From Pseudomonas sp. KBW05 (lineage in GTDB: Bacteria > Pseudomonadota > Gammaproteobacteria > Pseudomonadales > Pseudomonadaceae): DNA of 64,000 nt. Each line of letters begins with the position of its first letter. The first letter of the stretch is position 1. Where the stretch lies: NCBI RefSeq assembly GCF_003852405.1, contig NZ_QAJM01000009.1:186001-250000 (forward strand), written 5' to 3'. Position numbers and translations under genes: made by a program. Shown here one piece after another: positions 9,302 through 17,981 of the stretch. The notes beneath the pieces were generated by a model that saw only the letters and a list, made by a program, of their open reading frames with translations, made no database searches and had not been told where the DNA came from.

Positions 9302-9326
9302 TGCCCCTGTGGATCCCACAGGGGCA
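9302..9326 (-). terminator. Probable intrinsic terminator of the OmpA lipoprotein gene
   Basis: An 11-base-pair GC-rich stem (tgcccctgtgg / ccacaggggca) with a 3-base loop begins 8 bases past the stop codon of the gene at 9334. The downstream T-run is weak (acttttacc after some distance), so termination may be partial or the hairpin may protect the transcript end. Confidence 0.55.
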
Positions 9327-9333
9327 AGGGCTG

Positions 9334-10026
9334 TCAGCGGTTGATCTGGATTTCCACGCGGCGGTTCAAGGCACGGCCTTCAGCGGTTTTGTTGTCGGCG
9401 ACCGGATGGCTTTCGCCAGCGCCCGTGACCGAGACAAAACTGCTGCGCGGGATACCGGAACCGATGAGGTATTCGGTGACCGAGTGCGCACGTTTTTCCG
9501 AGAGTTTCTGGTTGTAGGCGTCTTTGCCGACGCTATCGGTGTGGCCGCTGACCCGCAGTTGGGCGGTTGGCGCTTCTTGTTTCAGGCGAGTGGCGATGGT
9601 GTCGAGCTTGGTTTTATCCGCCGCCGTCAACTTGGCCGAGTCGAACTCAAAGTGCACATCACGAATCACGATGGTTTCTTCCTTGACCACCACCACTTCC
9701 TCGACCACCGCGACCGGCACCGGTGGGCAACCGTTGGCATCCACCGGCACGCCTTTCGGTGTGCCTGGGCACTTGTCGCGGCTGTCCGGCACGCCATCGC
9801 CGTCTTCGTCGCCATCACCATGCACCCAGCAATAGGCGCCTGCCATGCCGCCGATCAACAACGCACCGGCGCCTGCATAGGCCGAGCTTTCGGTGGCGCC
9901 GATCGCCGCACCGGTCACACCGCCGAGGGCGGCGCAGGTGGGCCAATCGGTTTTTTGCAAACCTGCGCAACCTGTCAGTACTCCGGTTAGCAGAATCAAG
10001 GGTAGAGCTGTCCGCATGATGCTCAT
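9334..10026 (-). CDS. OmpA-family lipoprotein with glycine zipper and TSP3-like Ca-binding segment
   Basis: A 230-residue outer-membrane lipoprotein with lipobox LTGCAG. AGGAG seven bases upstream supports the ATG at 10026 rather than the internal Met at 10017. After the lipidated Cys comes a glycine-zipper hydrophobic stretch (GALLIGGMAGAYCW). Next is an Asp-rich segment DGDEDGDGVPDSRDKCPGT that matches thrombospondin type 3 repeats binding calcium, then a Val/Glu linker. The C-terminal OmpA domain (residues ~115-230) contains VSGHTDSVGKDAYN and ALNRRVEIQI and should bind peptidoglycan. The layout matches the OprF/YiaD-like group. It is divergent from the DUF6231-type gene. An envelope structural role is inferred from family. 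Confidence 0.88.
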   Translation of the reverse strand: MSIMRTALPLILLTGVLTGCAGLQKTDWPTCAALGGVTGAAIGATESSAYAGAGALLIGGMAGAYCWVHGDGDEDGDGVPDSRDKCPGTPKGVPVDANGCPPVPVAVVEEVVVVKEETIVIRDVHFEFDSAKLTAADKTKLDTIATRLKQEAPTAQLRVSGHTDSVGKDAYNQKLSEKRAHSVTEYLIGSGIPRSSFVSVTGAGESHPVADNKTAEGRALNRRVEIQINR

Positions 10027-10216
10027 CTGATTTCTCCTGAGGGGATCGGCGGGGGCCGATGGGTGGAGTAAAGACCGCTCTTTTCATCTGCGCCAGTTGG
10101 CGACACCCCCGGTTTTATTGAGGATCGCCATCAACGGCTGGCTTTTCGCAATCGCCCGCTCTAGGCCCGCACGCTCAGCCGCGCTAGTCTCTAGGGTCCT
10201 GATGTGAGGATCTCTG

Positions 10217-10714
10217 ATGACCGCTGGTATTTCTGCCCGTACACCCCAGCAAGCCCTGGCCGCCTTGCTCGACCTGCACCAGCCCAAACGCCTGCTGCTG
10301 CTGGGGGCCAGCCAGTTCCCGGCGCTGGAGGCGTTTGCGGCCGAACACCCGGACACCCACGTGTCCATCGCCCCGCCCGGCCCCTTGCCGGCCGAGTTGG
10401 CTGCGCAGCGTTTTGACCTGGCGCTGGTGGTCGATTGCCTGGAACACCTGTCAAAAGCGCAAGGCCTGACCTTGCTCGGCGGCATTCGCAACCTCAATGC
10501 CAGCCGCATCGCGGTGCTGGTGGACCTGGGTGCGTGCGAGTGGAAGGACACCGACTTCTTCTCCCTGGCCTTGCAGGCCGGCGAGCGGTTCCAGCGCGAT
10601 GAGCAGGTTCTGACGCTGTTTACCTACGATCTGCTTGACTATAAACAGGTACCGGACTGGCTCAACGCACGGTTCTGGGCCAACCCGCAAAATTTCGGAA
10701 AGTATTGGTGGTAA
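10217..10714 (+). CDS. DUF6231-type protein of unknown function
   Basis: A 165-residue cytosolic protein of a family found next to ychJ in pseudomonads. The fold looks like a truncated class I methyltransferase: [15 protein letters not shown] resembles the SAM-binding glycine loop, and [13 protein letters not shown] resembles the following acidic strand. The GxGxG loop is degenerate, so SAM binding is uncertain. The ATG at 10217 follows a GAGGATC ribosome site. The gene leads a four-gene rightward set (this gene, ychJ, a LEA2 lipoprotein, a SEC-C miniprotein) with gaps of 4 to 19 bases or overlap, likely an operon. Confidence 0.7.
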   Translation: MTAGISARTPQQALAALLDLHQPKRLLLLGASQFPALEAFAAEHPDTHVSIAPPGPLPAELAAQRFDLALVVDCLEHLSKAQGLTLLGGIRNLNASRIAVLVDLGACEWKDTDFFSLALQAGERFQRDEQVLTLFTYDLLDYKQVPDWLNARFWANPQNFGKYWW

Positions 10715-10718
10715 CCCA

Positions 10719-11189
10719 ATGAGTACATCCATTTGCCCCTGCGGCAGTGGCAACCTGCTGGATGCCTGCTGCGGTCATTATCACGCCGGCCACCCGGCAC
10801 CGTGCGCCAGCGCGTTGATGCGCTCGCGCTACAGCGCCTACGTGTTGGGCCTGGTGGACTATCTGGTGGCCACCACCTTGCCCGCGCAACAGTCCGGCCT
10901 GGACCGCGATGCCATCGGTGCCTGGAGCGCCCAAAGCACCTGGCTGGGCCTGGAAGTGGAAAGCTCCGAGGTGTTCGGCGGCCAGCCGGAACACGCCTTT
11001 GTGACCTTTACCGCACGCTGGCATGACAGCACTGGCGAACATAGCCACCGCGAACAGTCTTCTTTCGTACAGAATGACGGGCACTGGTACTTCATCGACC
11101 CCACCGTGGAGGTGAAGGCCGGGCGCAACGATGCCTGCCTGTGTGGCAGCGGGCAAAAATTCAAGAAGTGTTGTTCCAGCTATCTCTAA
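10719..11189 (+). CDS. ychJ: YchJ family SEC-C metal-binding protein
   Basis: A 156-residue protein with two SEC-C zinc-binding motifs: [17 protein letters not shown] at the N-terminus and [13 protein letters not shown] at the C-terminus. Between them lies the YchJ NTF2-like domain ([13 protein letters not shown]... HWYFIDP). I chose the ATG at 10719, 4 bases after the preceding stop, because it places the first SEC-C at residue 6 as in homologues; the frame is open to 10635 inside the preceding gene. SEC-C motifs bind zinc and, in SecA, contact SecB and ribosomes, but the biochemical role of YchJ is not established. The same operon ends in another SEC-C protein. Confidence 0.9.
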   Translation: MSTSICPCGSGNLLDACCGHYHAGHPAPCASALMRSRYSAYVLGLVDYLVATTLPAQQSGLDRDAIGAWSAQSTWLGLEVESSEVFGGQPEHAFVTFTARWHDSTGEHSHREQSSFVQNDGHWYFIDPTVEVKAGRNDACLCGSGQKFKKCCSSYL

Positions 11190-11208
11190 CCCACACAGGA
11201 CAAACGCC

Positions 11209-11691
11209 ATGCTTCGGATCTGCAGCTTGATGCTGGCGTTGACTCTCGGTTTGACCGGCTGCGCGTCGTGGTTCGAAGATGACTCGCCACCGCCCCACGT
11301 GTCCCTGGTCAAAGTCGAGGTGGTGCGGGCCAAGTTGCTGGAGCAGAAATTCAAGCTGTATTTTCGCGTGGACAACCGCGACGACGCCGACCTGACGGTG
11401 CGCGGCCTGATCTACAAAGTGACGCTGGATGACTTTGTGCTGACCGAGGGCGAGTCCAACGAGTGGCTCACCGTACCGCCGCGCGGGCATGCCTTCTTCA
11501 AGGTCTCGGTGCGTACCAACCTGTGGCCGCAGATCCGCGATGTGGTGCAGATGCTGAAAAACCCGGACAAGCCAGTGCCCTATCGCCTCGACGGCGAGCT
11601 GAAAACCGGATTATTCATCGGTTATGACGTGCAGGTCGCCCACAATGGCGAGATAATCCCCGGCGATTTTATTCCGGAGCGACATCAATGA
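11209..11691 (+). CDS. LEA2/WHy-domain lipoprotein
   Basis: A 160-residue predicted lipoprotein. The ATG at 11209 opens a signal peptide ending in the lipobox LTGCAS; the frame is open to 11131 but earlier codons overlap ychJ. The mature part is a single immunoglobulin-like beta-sandwich resembling the LEA type 2/water stress and hypersensitive response (WHy) domain ([32 protein letters not shown]). Such domains occur in desiccation and stress proteins in plants and bacteria; the bacterial role is unclear. The stop overlaps the next ATG (ATGA), implying coupling to the SEC-C miniprotein. Confidence 0.8.
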   Translation: MLRICSLMLALTLGLTGCASWFEDDSPPPHVSLVKVEVVRAKLLEQKFKLYFRVDNRDDADLTVRGLIYKVTLDDFVLTEGESNEWLTVPPRGHAFFKVSVRTNLWPQIRDVVQMLKNPDKPVPYRLDGELKTGLFIGYDVQVAHNGEIIPGDFIPERHQ

Positions 11692-11888
11692 CTCAACAAC
11701 CCCATGTCCATGGTCCTGACTGCAACCACGATCACGATCACCATGATCACGACCACGGCCATGTCCACGGCCCGAACTGCGGCCACGCTCACCAGGAGCC
11801 GGTGCGCAATGCCTTGAAGGACGTGGGTCGCAACGATCCTTGCCCGTGCGGCAGTGCGAAGAAGTTCAAGAAGTGCCACGGGGCGTAA
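11688..11888 (+). CDS. His-rich SEC-C motif miniprotein
   Basis: A 66-residue protein in two parts. Residues 6-37 are extremely His/Asp-rich ([20 protein letters not shown]) with two copies of an HGPxC unit. Residues 45-65 form a SEC-C zinc motif, [16 protein letters not shown]. The first half looks like a metal store or chelating tail, as in Zn or Ni metallochaperones; the second is a structural zinc module. It overlaps the LEA2 lipoprotein stop by ATGA and is last in the operon, with a REPIN 36 bases downstream. Metal binding is a strong inference; function is unknown. Confidence 0.85.
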   Translation: MTQQPHVHGPDCNHDHDHHDHDHGHVHGPNCGHAHQEPVRNALKDVGRNDPCPCGSAKKFKKCHGA

Positions 11889-11923
11889 GCCACACTGAAG
11901 AGCCAACTGAATGAGTGGGCTTG

Positions 11924-12012
11924 TGTGGGAGCGGGCTTGCTCGCGAAGGCGGTATGTCAGATAAAGATTTACTGATTGACCCACCGCTTTCGCGAGCAAG
12001 CCCGCTCCCACA
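11924..12012. repeat. REPIN doublet, GCGGGCTTGC class
   Basis: Inverted tgtgggagcgggcttgctcgcgaa arms are separated by about 40 bases. It lies between the convergent SEC-C gene and the histidine kinase gene, where it may form the shared transcript end. Confidence 0.9.
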
Positions 12013-12029
12013 TTGGACTGCATTTCACA

Positions 12030-13415
12030 TCAGGTTTTGCGTTGAAACAATAGCTCCACCTCAAGCCCGCCACCCTCCCGATTCCTCAAACTCAACCGCC
12101 CCTCATGCGCCCTGGCGATGGTGTGAGCAATGCTCAGCCCCAAGCCATACCCACCCGTTTCGGCATTACGTGACCCTTCCACCCGATAAAACGGTTCCAT
12201 CACCTGCTCCAGCTGCTCCTGGGGAATCCCCGGCCCGCGGTCGCTGATGACGATCTTCAAGCTGTCTGCCTGGTCTTCGACCCGTACCACCACTTCACTG
12301 CCATAACGCACCGCGTTTTCCAGCAGGTTCTGCACGCACCGTTTAAGGCTACGCGCATACCCCGGCAACGGCTGCTTCGCCCGGCCTTCGATGCGCACGC
12401 TTTGCCCCACGTCTTCCAGATCCGCCTGCAAGCTTTGCAGCAGCGCATTGATGTCGATGTTTTGCCGCGCCTCGTTGATTTCGCCGCTGCTGACAAAATC
12501 CAGGGTGCTGGCCACCATGTGCTCCATTTCCTCGAGGTCGCTGCGAAAACGCTCCTTGGTGCGGTTGTCGTCGAGCATCTCGGTGCGCAGGCGCAAGCGT
12601 GTGATCGGTGAACGAAGGTCGTGGGAAATCGCCGCGAGAAAACGCGTGCGCTCGGCAATGTTGGCGATCAGCCGTTGCTGCATCGCATTAAACGCCTGGG
12701 CGGCGCGGCGCACTTCGGTGGGGCCATCCAACGACAGTGGCGGGCGCTGGATGTCCCGGCCAAGGGCTTCGGCGGCCTTGGCCAAGGCGTTGAGCGGGCG
12801 AATGGCCAGGCGCACGGCCACCAGGGCGATCACCACCAGCACCAACACGCGCAGCAGGTAGATGCGCATCACATAATCGAACAACAGGTCCAGCGGCGAG
12901 GTGCTGGTCCAGCCCTGCTCTTCGCGGGCGTCCACTTGCAACCAACGCCCGTCGGGCAGGCGCAGGTCGATGAGGAACTGCCCGACTACCGGCTTGGACT
13001 CCAGCAAGGTCCACAGCCCGGCGTTTTGCCCCGCGCCGTCCACCAGCGACAGGTGGAGCAGGATCAGGGTTTGCGCGTAACCGGTTTTTTCCGAGAGCAC
13101 TTTCTTGATCAGCCGCTCAGTCGGCCGGTCGCTGTCGGTGAGGCTGCTAGGCGTATTGCTCGCCTGGTCGCTCAAGGTCAGACGAAAATTCGGCGCATCC
13201 AGCAGCTTGATCAGCAGATCGGCCTGCTGTGGATCGCTGTGCACCAGGCGTACCACATCGGCCAGCCGGGTGGCGATCAACCGCGCGGGGATCTCCAGCA
13301 CCTGGCCATGGCGCCGGTCGTACCAGATGCTGCTGGTCAGGGCCTGGGCCGCGAGCATGCCGCTGACCAGAATCAGCACCAGCCGCCCAAACAGCGAACG
13401 CGGCAGCAGTCTCAC
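12030..13415 (-). CDS. Sensor histidine kinase
   Basis: A 461-residue inner-membrane kinase of the OmpR/EnvZ class. The first membrane segment spans about residues 9-30, a periplasmic sensor region covers 31-183, and the second membrane segment is about 184-206. A HAMP linker follows to about 255. The HisKA H-box is FLAAISHDLRSPITRL with the phospho-accepting His265. The ATPase domain shows an N-box (NLLENAVRYG), DRGPGIP and GYGLGLSIAH. Its start overlaps the stop of the response regulator gene by 4 bases, so the pair is coupled. It is oriented away from the TonB receptor and siderophore-type transporter genes, suggesting but not proving a link. The signal is unknown. Confidence 0.92.
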   Translation of the reverse strand: MRLLPRSLFGRLVLILVSGMLAAQALTSSIWYDRRHGQVLEIPARLIATRLADVVRLVHSDPQQADLLIKLLDAPNFRLTLSDQASNTPSSLTDSDRPTERLIKKVLSEKTGYAQTLILLHLSLVDGAGQNAGLWTLLESKPVVGQFLIDLRLPDGRWLQVDAREEQGWTSTSPLDLLFDYVMRIYLLRVLVLVVIALVAVRLAIRPLNALAKAAEALGRDIQRPPLSLDGPTEVRRAAQAFNAMQQRLIANIAERTRFLAAISHDLRSPITRLRLRTEMLDDNRTKERFRSDLEEMEHMVASTLDFVSSGEINEARQNIDINALLQSLQADLEDVGQSVRIEGRAKQPLPGYARSLKRCVQNLLENAVRYGSEVVVRVEDQADSLKIVISDRGPGIPQEQLEQVMEPFYRVEGSRNAETGGYGLGLSIAHTIARAHEGRLSLRNREGGGLEVELLFQRKT

Positions 13416-14122
13416 GAGGCCGGCACCACGTCATCGGCAGTGAGCATGTAGCCCTCGTTGCGTACGGTCTTGATCAGCCCAGCCGGCAGTTGCGAGCGCA
13501 GGCGGCTGACACACACGTCGATGGAGCGATCGAACGGCGTGCTGTCCTTGTCGAACACATGGTTGAGCAAAAAATCGCGGCTGAGGGGTCGGTTCGGGTG
13601 CTGCAAGAGCAGGCGCAACACGCGGTAATCCGAATTGCCCAGGCTGACCACCACACCCTCCGGCGAGAGCAATTGCCGCGCTCGGGTGTCGAGCTGCCAG
13701 CCGGCGAAACGGATGCTCGGTGCTTCATCCAGCCGCGCCCGGTCGGGAAAACTCTGCACCCGGCGCAACACCACCTTGATCCGCACCAGCAGTTCACGTG
13801 GGTCGAACGGCTTGGGCAGGTAGTCATCGGCGCCGATTTCCAGGCCGACGATGCGGTCGATCAACGACCCCTTGGCGGTGAGCATCACCACCGGCGTGTT
13901 GGAACTCACGCGCAGCTCGCGGCACAGGCTCAGGCCGTCTTCACCGGGCAGCATCAGGTCGAGGACGATCAGGTCAATGACGTTCAACTCCAGACGCCGG
14001 CGCATCTCTTTGCCGTCGGCGGCGGTGGACACCTGAAAGCCCGCGTCGCTCAGGTAGTCGCAAAGCAACTGGCGGATTTGCGGGTCGTCATCAACGATCA
14101 GGAGGTGGTCTTGCTTGGCCAT
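13412..14122 (-). CDS. OmpR-family response regulator
   Basis: A 236-residue transcription factor. The receiver domain (1-~120) has the acidic pair DDD at 11-13, phospho-acceptor Asp55 (LIVLDLMLPGEDG) and the conserved Lys in LPKPFDPREL. The C-terminal winged helix (~135-230) contains SIDVCVSRLRSQL and KTVRNEGYML. It is first in a two-gene operon with the histidine kinase. The 198 bases to the divergent TonB receptor would hold both promoters, so auto-regulation and receptor control from the same site are plausible. No closer orthologue is named with confidence. Confidence 0.92.
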   Translation of the reverse strand: MAKQDHLLIVDDDPQIRQLLCDYLSDAGFQVSTAADGKEMRRRLELNVIDLIVLDLMLPGEDGLSLCRELRVSSNTPVVMLTAKGSLIDRIVGLEIGADDYLPKPFDPRELLVRIKVVLRRVQSFPDRARLDEAPSIRFAGWQLDTRARQLLSPEGVVVSLGNSDYRVLRLLLQHPNRPLSRDFLLNHVFDKDSTPFDRSIDVCVSRLRSQLPAGLIKTVRNEGYMLTADDVVPAS

Positions 14123-14280
14123 GGGCAGTCGATCCGAAAAACTATAAAACGCAGCAAATAGCCGAAAGTTCAGGCTACGGCGTACGCAAATGTAATGGAA
14201 TGTTGTGGGAAACGATAATCAAGCATCAGCGATACAAACCCGGGGCAATGCAGGCGGAATCGCTCTTTAGACTACCGAAC

Positions 14281-14305
14281 CTAAATGAGAGTAATTGTAA
14301 TTTAG
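14281..14305 (+). promoter_or_regulatory. Candidate Fur box before the TonB receptor gene
   Basis: The segment has inverted ends ctaaat and atttag. Its core reads aaatgagagtaattgtaat, close to the AT-rich Fur operator pattern (repeats of gataat / aatgagaatnatt) common before Pseudomonas siderophore receptors. It lies 16-40 bases before the receptor ATG. The match is partial, so this is a prediction only. Confidence 0.45.
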
Positions 14306-14320
14306 ACTCGGAAGTAGCCC

Positions 14321-16702
14321 ATGTCATCGCCCACACCGCTCCGCAACCCGCTGCACACCACCCTGGCACCGATGTTCGGTTTTCTCGCGGCCGGCAGCGT
14401 GGCCCCGACGGCCTGGGCGGATGCACCCACCGCCAGCACCCAGGATTCAGTGCTGAGCCTGCCGGAAATCCAGGTCGATGGAGAAGCCACGTCCACCTTC
14501 AAGGTCGACCGGGTGACCTCGGCGAAAATCAGCCAACCCCTGCTGGACGCGCCGCAAAGCGTGACCATCGTGCCGCAACAGGTACTCAAGGAACAGAACG
14601 CACAAACGTTGCAGGAAGTGTTGCGCAACGTACCGGGCATCACCTTTATGTCCGGCGAAGGCAACCTGGGCTGGGGCGATCTGTTTTCGATCCGTGGCTT
14701 TTCCTCCGAACAAAGCCTGACCGTTGACGGCGTGCGTGACGCCGGCATGTCCACGCGCACCGACACCTTCAACCTGCAACAGGCCGAAGTGTTCAAGGGC
14801 ACCGGTTCCATCGAGTCCGGGGTGTCCGCCGTGGGCGGCAGCGTCAACCTGGTGAGCAAGGAAGCGCACCTGGGCGACGCCAACCGCGTGTCCGCTGGCA
14901 TCGGCACCGATGCCTACCGGCGCCTCACCGCCGACGTCAATAAACAGCTGAACGACACCACCGCCGTACGCGTCAACCTGATGAAGCACTACAACCAAGT
15001 GTCCGAACGCGACGACGTGGACTACGACCGCTGGGGCATCGCCACCTCGTTCGGCTTCGGCCTGGGCACCGACACACGCTTTTTCATCGACACCTTCTAC
15101 CAGAAAGACACCAATACCCCGGACGGCGGCGTGCCCATCCAGCGTGGTACAAACGGCGACCGCATGCCCGGGGTAAAACGCTCCAACTGGTACGGCGATT
15201 CCAGCCTCTACACCCAAGAGAACAAAACCACCTCGCTGACCGCCCGCTTCGAACACGACTTCGCCTGGAACGACGCCAACCTGCGCAACCAGACGCGCTG
15301 GGAGCGCAGCGACAACTTCGCGGTGCTTTCCCCGGCGCGCTTCTTCGCCGCCAACGCCTCAGGCGGAAAAACCTGCACCGGCACCCGCTGTGCGACCTTG
15401 GGCTACACCGGTGTAGGCCCGATCAGCCAAGTGCCGGGCAGTACGGTCAATGCCTACACCGACTACGTGAACAACAGCAACACGTCCTACGGCATCCTGC
15501 GCGGCAGCGACTTCGGTTTGTCCAAGCGCTACACCATCCTCGATAACCAGACCGACTTCAGCTTCAAGTTCAACACCGGCAGCCTGCAACACGCGGTGGT
15601 CTCGGGCCTGGAGTTCTACCACGAGACCTACGGCGGCCTGAAACGCAACGCCGAAGTGCCGGCCGGCGACATGCTCTTCGACATGAGCAACCCCAGCCAT
15701 AGCTTCGCCAGCACCTACGTGACCAAAGGCGTCGGCGAGCCGCGCTCGGTGATCGACAACGCCGGCGTCTACCTGGGCGACACCGTCACCCTCAACGACC
15801 AATGGCAAGTGTTGGGCTCGCTGCGCTACGACAAGTGGCAAGCCGAAACCCGCCAGCGCGGCCAAGCCACCACCAGTAGCAGCGACGGTGCGGTCAGCGG
15901 TCGCGTCGGCGCGGTGTTCAAGCCGTTGCCCAACGGCAGCATCTACGTGTCCTACAGCGAGGCGGCACAACCGTCGGCACTGGGCGCGTCCACCAACAAC
16001 CAGATCTACGGCGCGGCCAGCACCAGCAACTACAGCCCGGCCAAATCCAAGACCTATGAACTGGGCACCAAGTGGGACATTGCCCACGACATGCTCAACG
16101 TCACGGCGGCGATCTTCCGCACCGAGCTGGAAAACTCGTGGGAATACCAGGACGGCGAATCCGCCCCGGTGCGCGCCCTGCCCGCCAAGCGCGTGGACGG
16201 CATCGAGTTGGGCCTGCAAGGCAATATCACCCCGCGCTGGACCGCCTACAGCGGTTTCTCGGCACTCAAGAGCGTGCAGACCAAAGGCATCAACAAAGGC
16301 GCCGAAGCCAAGAACGTGCCCGACCTGACCGCCAACCTGTGGACCACCTACGCCGTCACCGACGCGCTGAGCCTGAGCTACGGCGAGCAATACGTGGGCC
16401 GGCGCCGCTACACCGACAACAAATACGTCGGCGGTTTGAACAACAACAGCAGCTACGCCAGCGGCGCCTCCGGGGTGTACGCGATCTATACGCGCGACCA
16501 CGAAAAAGCCCCCGGTTACTGGCTGAGCAACGTGGCGGCGCAATACAAGGTGAACAAGGACACCACGGTCAACCTCAACCTCAACAACGTGTTTAACAAG
16601 TTCTATTACAGCCAGGTCGGCGCGTCCCTCGATGGCTTCCAGCTCTACGGCATTCCGGGCGCCGGGCGCACCCTCACCGCCAGTGTTGATTATGAGTTCT
16701 AA
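14321..16702 (+). CDS. TonB-dependent siderophore receptor
   Basis: A 793-residue outer-membrane receptor. A signal peptide with a long N-region ends near AWADAPT (~residue 35). No N-terminal signalling (STN) domain is visible: the plug starts soon after (PLLDAPQSVTIVPQQVLKEQ; LRNVPGITF; FSIRGF; GSVNLVSK), so it is not a FecA-type transducer. The 22-strand barrel ends in the classical C-terminal Phe (VDYEF), with TonB-box-like sequence SLPEIQV near residue 46. It is followed after 25 bases by a binding-protein gene, then a permease and an ATPase, forming a complete Fe-siderophore or similar uptake path. It resembles catecholate/hydroxamate receptors (Fiu/FhuA superfamily), but the ligand cannot be told. 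Confidence 0.92.
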   Translation: MSSPTPLRNPLHTTLAPMFGFLAAGSVAPTAWADAPTASTQDSVLSLPEIQVDGEATSTFKVDRVTSAKISQPLLDAPQSVTIVPQQVLKEQNAQTLQEVLRNVPGITFMSGEGNLGWGDLFSIRGFSSEQSLTVDGVRDAGMSTRTDTFNLQQAEVFKGTGSIESGVSAVGGSVNLVSKEAHLGDANRVSAGIGTDAYRRLTADVNKQLNDTTAVRVNLMKHYNQVSERDDVDYDRWGIATSFGFGLGTDTRFFIDTFYQKDTNTPDGGVPIQRGTNGDRMPGVKRSNWYGDSSLYTQENKTTSLTARFEHDFAWNDANLRNQTRWERSDNFAVLSPARFFAANASGGKTCTGTRCATLGYTGVGPISQVPGSTVNAYTDYVNNSNTSYGILRGSDFGLSKRYTILDNQTDFSFKFNTGSLQHAVVSGLEFYHETYGGLKRNAEVPAGDMLFDMSNPSHSFASTYVTKGVGEPRSVIDNAGVYLGDTVTLNDQWQVLGSLRYDKWQAETRQRGQATTSSSDGAVSGRVGAVFKPLPNGSIYVSYSEAAQPSALGASTNNQIYGAASTSNYSPAKSKTYELGTKWDIAHDMLNVTAAIFRTELENSWEYQDGESAPVRALPAKRVDGIELGLQGNITPRWTAYSGFSALKSVQTKGINKGAEAKNVPDLTANLWTTYAVTDALSLSYGEQYVGRRRYTDNKYVGGLNNNSSYASGASGVYAIYTRDHEKAPGYWLSNVAAQYKVNKDTTVNLNLNNVFNKFYYSQVGASLDGFQLYGIPGAGRTLTASVDYEF

Positions 16703-16727
16703 ATCCCCCTTTCCAGGAGCCCTTGCC

Positions 16728-17843
16728 ATGCGCAAACCCCGTCAACTGCTCAAGCTCGGCGTACTGTGCGCCGCGCTGGTCCTCGGCCACGCCGAAACTG
16801 CGGCCGCCCAACAAGTCACCGATGTGCTGGGGCGCAAGGTCGACGTCAGCGATCACGTCAAGCGCGTGGTGCTGGGTGAAGGCCGGCTGATTTCGGCGTT
16901 CGCCCTGCTCGACAAGGACGCGCCATTCCAACGCATCGTCGGCTGGCAGAACGATTTGAAGCTGCTGGACCAGCACACTTACAACGCCTACGTGGCGAAA
17001 TTTCCGACGGTGAAAGACATCCCGCTGATCGGCCAGGCGTCGGAACAAAGCGTCAGCGCCGAGGAGATTCTCTCGCTCAAACCGGACCTGGCGGTGTTCA
17101 GCATCTCCGGGCACGGCCCTACCGAGCACAGCGCGGTGGCTGACGTACTGGCCAAGGCCGGCATCCCGGTGGTGTTTGTCGATTTTCGCGTCAACCCGGT
17201 GCAAGGCACCCACACCAGCATGACCGCGCTGGGCCAGGCCCTGGGCCGTGAAGCCCAGGCCAAGGCGTTCCTCGATTTCTATGACGCGCATATCAAAACC
17301 ATCACCGACGCCATCGCCACCCTACCCGCCGGGCCACGTCCAAGCGTGTTCCTCGAACTGCTGGCCGGCGCCTGGCAAGCGCCGGGGCACACCACCGGCA
17401 AGAGCGGCATGGGGGAAGTGATCAAGCTGGTGGGCGGGCGCAATATCGCCGCCGATGTGGTGCCGGGGGCGTTGGGGGATATCAGCGTCGAGTACGCGCT
17501 GAAGGCAGACCCGGATGTGTATGTCGCCACCGGCAATCACAAACCGGGGCTGGTCCTCGGCGCAGGTGTGAGCAGCGACGAAGCACGCGAGGCGTTTGAT
17601 CGCGTATTGGCGCGGCCAGAGTTCGCCAACCTTCGTGCGATCCGCGAGGGCAATTCCCACGGCCTGTGGCATGACTTCTATAACTCGCCGTATAACGTGC
17701 TGGCGATTGAGGCGTTGGCCAAGTGGGTGCATCCGCAGTTGTTCGCCAAGCTGGATCCGCAGGTGACGATGGAGCAGATCAACCAACAGTTCCTGGGAAT
17801 GCCGTTGCAGGGCGCCTACTGGATCGACACCAAAACCAAGTAA
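16728..17843 (+). CDS. Periplasmic iron-siderophore-type binding protein
   Basis: A 371-residue substrate-binding protein of the FecB/FepB/BtuF (TroA-like) superfamily. The ATG at 16728 opens a signal peptide (RKPRQLLKLGVLCAALVLGH, cleavage near ETAAA); earlier in-frame codons overlap the receptor gene. Typical features are VTDVLGRKVDV at the start, the mid-protein LKPDLAVFSIS and the long helix separating two lobes. It delivers the ligand taken up by the receptor to the permease encoded at 17982. A REPIN separates it from the permease gene. Substrate unknown; Fe-siderophore most likely, corrinoid or heme possible. Confidence 0.88.
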   Translation: MRKPRQLLKLGVLCAALVLGHAETAAAQQVTDVLGRKVDVSDHVKRVVLGEGRLISAFALLDKDAPFQRIVGWQNDLKLLDQHTYNAYVAKFPTVKDIPLIGQASEQSVSAEEILSLKPDLAVFSISGHGPTEHSAVADVLAKAGIPVVFVDFRVNPVQGTHTSMTALGQALGREAQAKAFLDFYDAHIKTITDAIATLPAGPRPSVFLELLAGAWQAPGHTTGKSGMGEVIKLVGGRNIAADVVPGALGDISVEYALKADPDVYVATGNHKPGLVLGAGVSSDEAREAFDRVLARPEFANLRAIREGNSHGLWHDFYNSPYNVLAIEALAKWVHPQLFAKLDPQVTMEQINQQFLGMPLQGAYWIDTKTK

Positions 17844-17853
17844 CACACAGATA

Positions 17854-17947
17854 AATGTGGGAGCGGGCTTGCTCGCGAATGCGGTGGATCAGTCAAATAA
17901 TAAGTGACTGACACACCGCATTCGCGAGCAAGCCCGCTCCCACATTT
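17854..17947. repeat. REPIN doublet inside the ABC uptake operon
   Basis: Near-perfect inverted arms (aatgtgggagcgggcttg... and its complement) each run about 35 bases, including ctcgcgaatgcggtg, around an 18-base centre. Unlike most REPINs here it lies between two co-directional genes of one uptake operon, and could lower expression of the downstream permease and ATPase. Confidence 0.9.
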
Positions 17948-17981
17948 TGATCATCTTCGTTTTCAAGAGTGTGTAAACCCA

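Noticed and set aside
15359-16735. 458-codon open frame opposite the TonB receptor
   Set aside because: Gly/Val/Ala-rich antisense translation typical of GC-rich genes; the receptor strand carries plug and barrel motifs.
17904-17981. N-terminal extension of the FecCD permease
   Set aside because: The extension is translated REPIN sequence; GTG at 17982 gives the normal family start.
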